Of a stretch of 64,000 nt of DNA, positions 63,592 to 64,000 are shown in pieces. Within the stretch, counting starts at the first letter, position 1; every line of letters starts with the position of its first letter. The stretch lies in contig JBQTIX010000032.1 in the NCBI GenBank assembly GCA_052387695.1, positions 1 through 64,000 of the forward strand. Direction: 5' to 3'. The notes under the pieces are model-generated. The model searched no databases and was not told the DNA's origin. It saw nothing but the letters and a program-made list of their open reading frames with translations. Made by a program: the position numbers and the translations under genes. Source of the stretch: Panacagrimonas sp052387695 (GTDB taxonomy: Bacteria > Pseudomonadota > Gammaproteobacteria > Nevskiales > Nevskiaceae).

Positions 63592-64000
63592 TCAGCGCGT
63601 CACACCGGGACCATCGTAGGGCTGCCTGAAAAGATCGTTGAGCCGGTGATCGGCCCGTGCATCGTTGAGTCGCGGCTTCTTCAGATTCTCGCGCAGGTAT
63701 GCGTCGGTCTCCTCGCGTTCCTTCCTGAACTCGGGATAGTACTTGTTGAAGACGCGTTTCATGAACGCGGCGAGGTTCGCCTTGGAGCGAATGTACTGGC
63801 CGATCGGGCTGGGGAACGGCGTCATCGCGCAGTGACCCAGCGCCGCGTACATGTTGGCATCGAGCGACGACGGCCGATCGCCGAACAGGTAGGGCTTGTC
63901 GCCGAGCAGGTCGGACATCGCGTCGGTCATCTTTTGCGCGGTCAGTTCGATCTCCTGTTCGGTGTTGCGTCCGGCCCCGTGGTGCCAGAACTGCGTGAGC
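63592..64000 (-). CDS. glutathione S-transferase-like protein, partial
   Basis: The 3' 136 codons; the 5' end lies beyond the window. SDLLGDKPYLFGDRPSSLDANMYAALGHCAM matches the C-terminal helical domain of FAXC/GST-like proteins, with the conserved D in SLDA. It probably resembles the gene at 61598. The frame is open to the window edge (LTQFWHHGAGRNTEQEIELT). Confidence 0.75.
   Translation of the reverse strand, partial: LTQFWHHGAGRNTEQEIELTAQKMTDAMSDLLGDKPYLFGDRPSSLDANMYAALGHCAMTPFPSPIGQYIRSKANLAAFMKRVFNKYYPEFRKEREETDAYLRENLKKPRLNDARADHRLNDLFRQPYDGPGVTR

Overview
The window is a high-GC gammaproteobacterial chromosome segment. It most likely comes from an aerobic anoxygenic phototroph near Lysobacterales/Xanthomonadales. 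That placement is inferred from the maf-rng pair, TolC, an RhlE helicase, a GlyGly-CTERM protease, a CRP/Clp-type box, many REP-like intergenic repeats, and a mevalonate operon beside a photosynthesis gene cluster. There is no rRNA or other phylogenetic marker to fix the taxon.

Layout. At 0-7 kb there are two secreted proteins: a beta-helix/Calx-beta protein and a 1,497-residue protein ending in bulb-type lectin repeats. At 7-9.6 kb there is an SNase-like nuclease overlapped by a dual-CDGSH Fe-S protein, then zwf. At 9.8-14.3 kb lies a scrapyard: an S9 peptidase fragment, an IS110 fragment, a 210-bp inverted-repeat element, two partial copies of the 5' end of the next large gene, and four toxin-antitoxin-type pairs. 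In three of those pairs the toxin-like gene is broken and the antitoxin-like gene is open. At 14.3-22.5 kb there is a giant secreted FG-GAP/GEVED/Calx-beta protein whose signal peptide is out of frame with its body across a G14 tract. At 22.7-34.2 kb are an S9 peptidase, rhlE, an RRM protein, a POT transporter, an S8-like protease, a GlyGly-CTERM trypsin-like protease, tolC and a rhodanese. At 34.3-37.4 kb are maf, rng, tRNA-Gly, tRNA-Cys and an alpha/beta hydrolase.

The core is 37.4-59.2 kb. Four minus-strand genes (mvaD, phosphomevalonate kinase, a HMG-CoA reductase-mevalonate kinase fusion, idi) overlap one another and encode mevalonate synthesis from HMG-CoA through to IPP/DMAPP. They diverge from crtI-crtB and two small membrane-protein genes. 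Then come crtD-crtC on the minus strand and crtE-crtF, bchC-bchX-bchY-bchZ and pufB-A-L-M-C on the plus strand. Together they cover isoprenoid supply, GGPP, phytoene, spirilloxanthin-type carotenoids, the last bacteriochlorophyll a steps, and the LH1/reaction-centre polypeptides with a tetraheme cytochrome. TGT-N12-ACA palindromes (the PpsR/CrtJ consensus) lie in the mvaD/crtI and crtD/crtE intergenic regions, which suggests that precursor supply and pigment synthesis share light/oxygen control. bchC and crtC both lack an ordinary start codon where one is expected.

At 59.2-64 kb there is an AraC regulator divergent from an SDR, a probable group II intron 5' fragment, a GST-like gene, a frameshifted SDR, fragments of glutathione reductase and of another SDR, and a GST-like gene cut by the window end.
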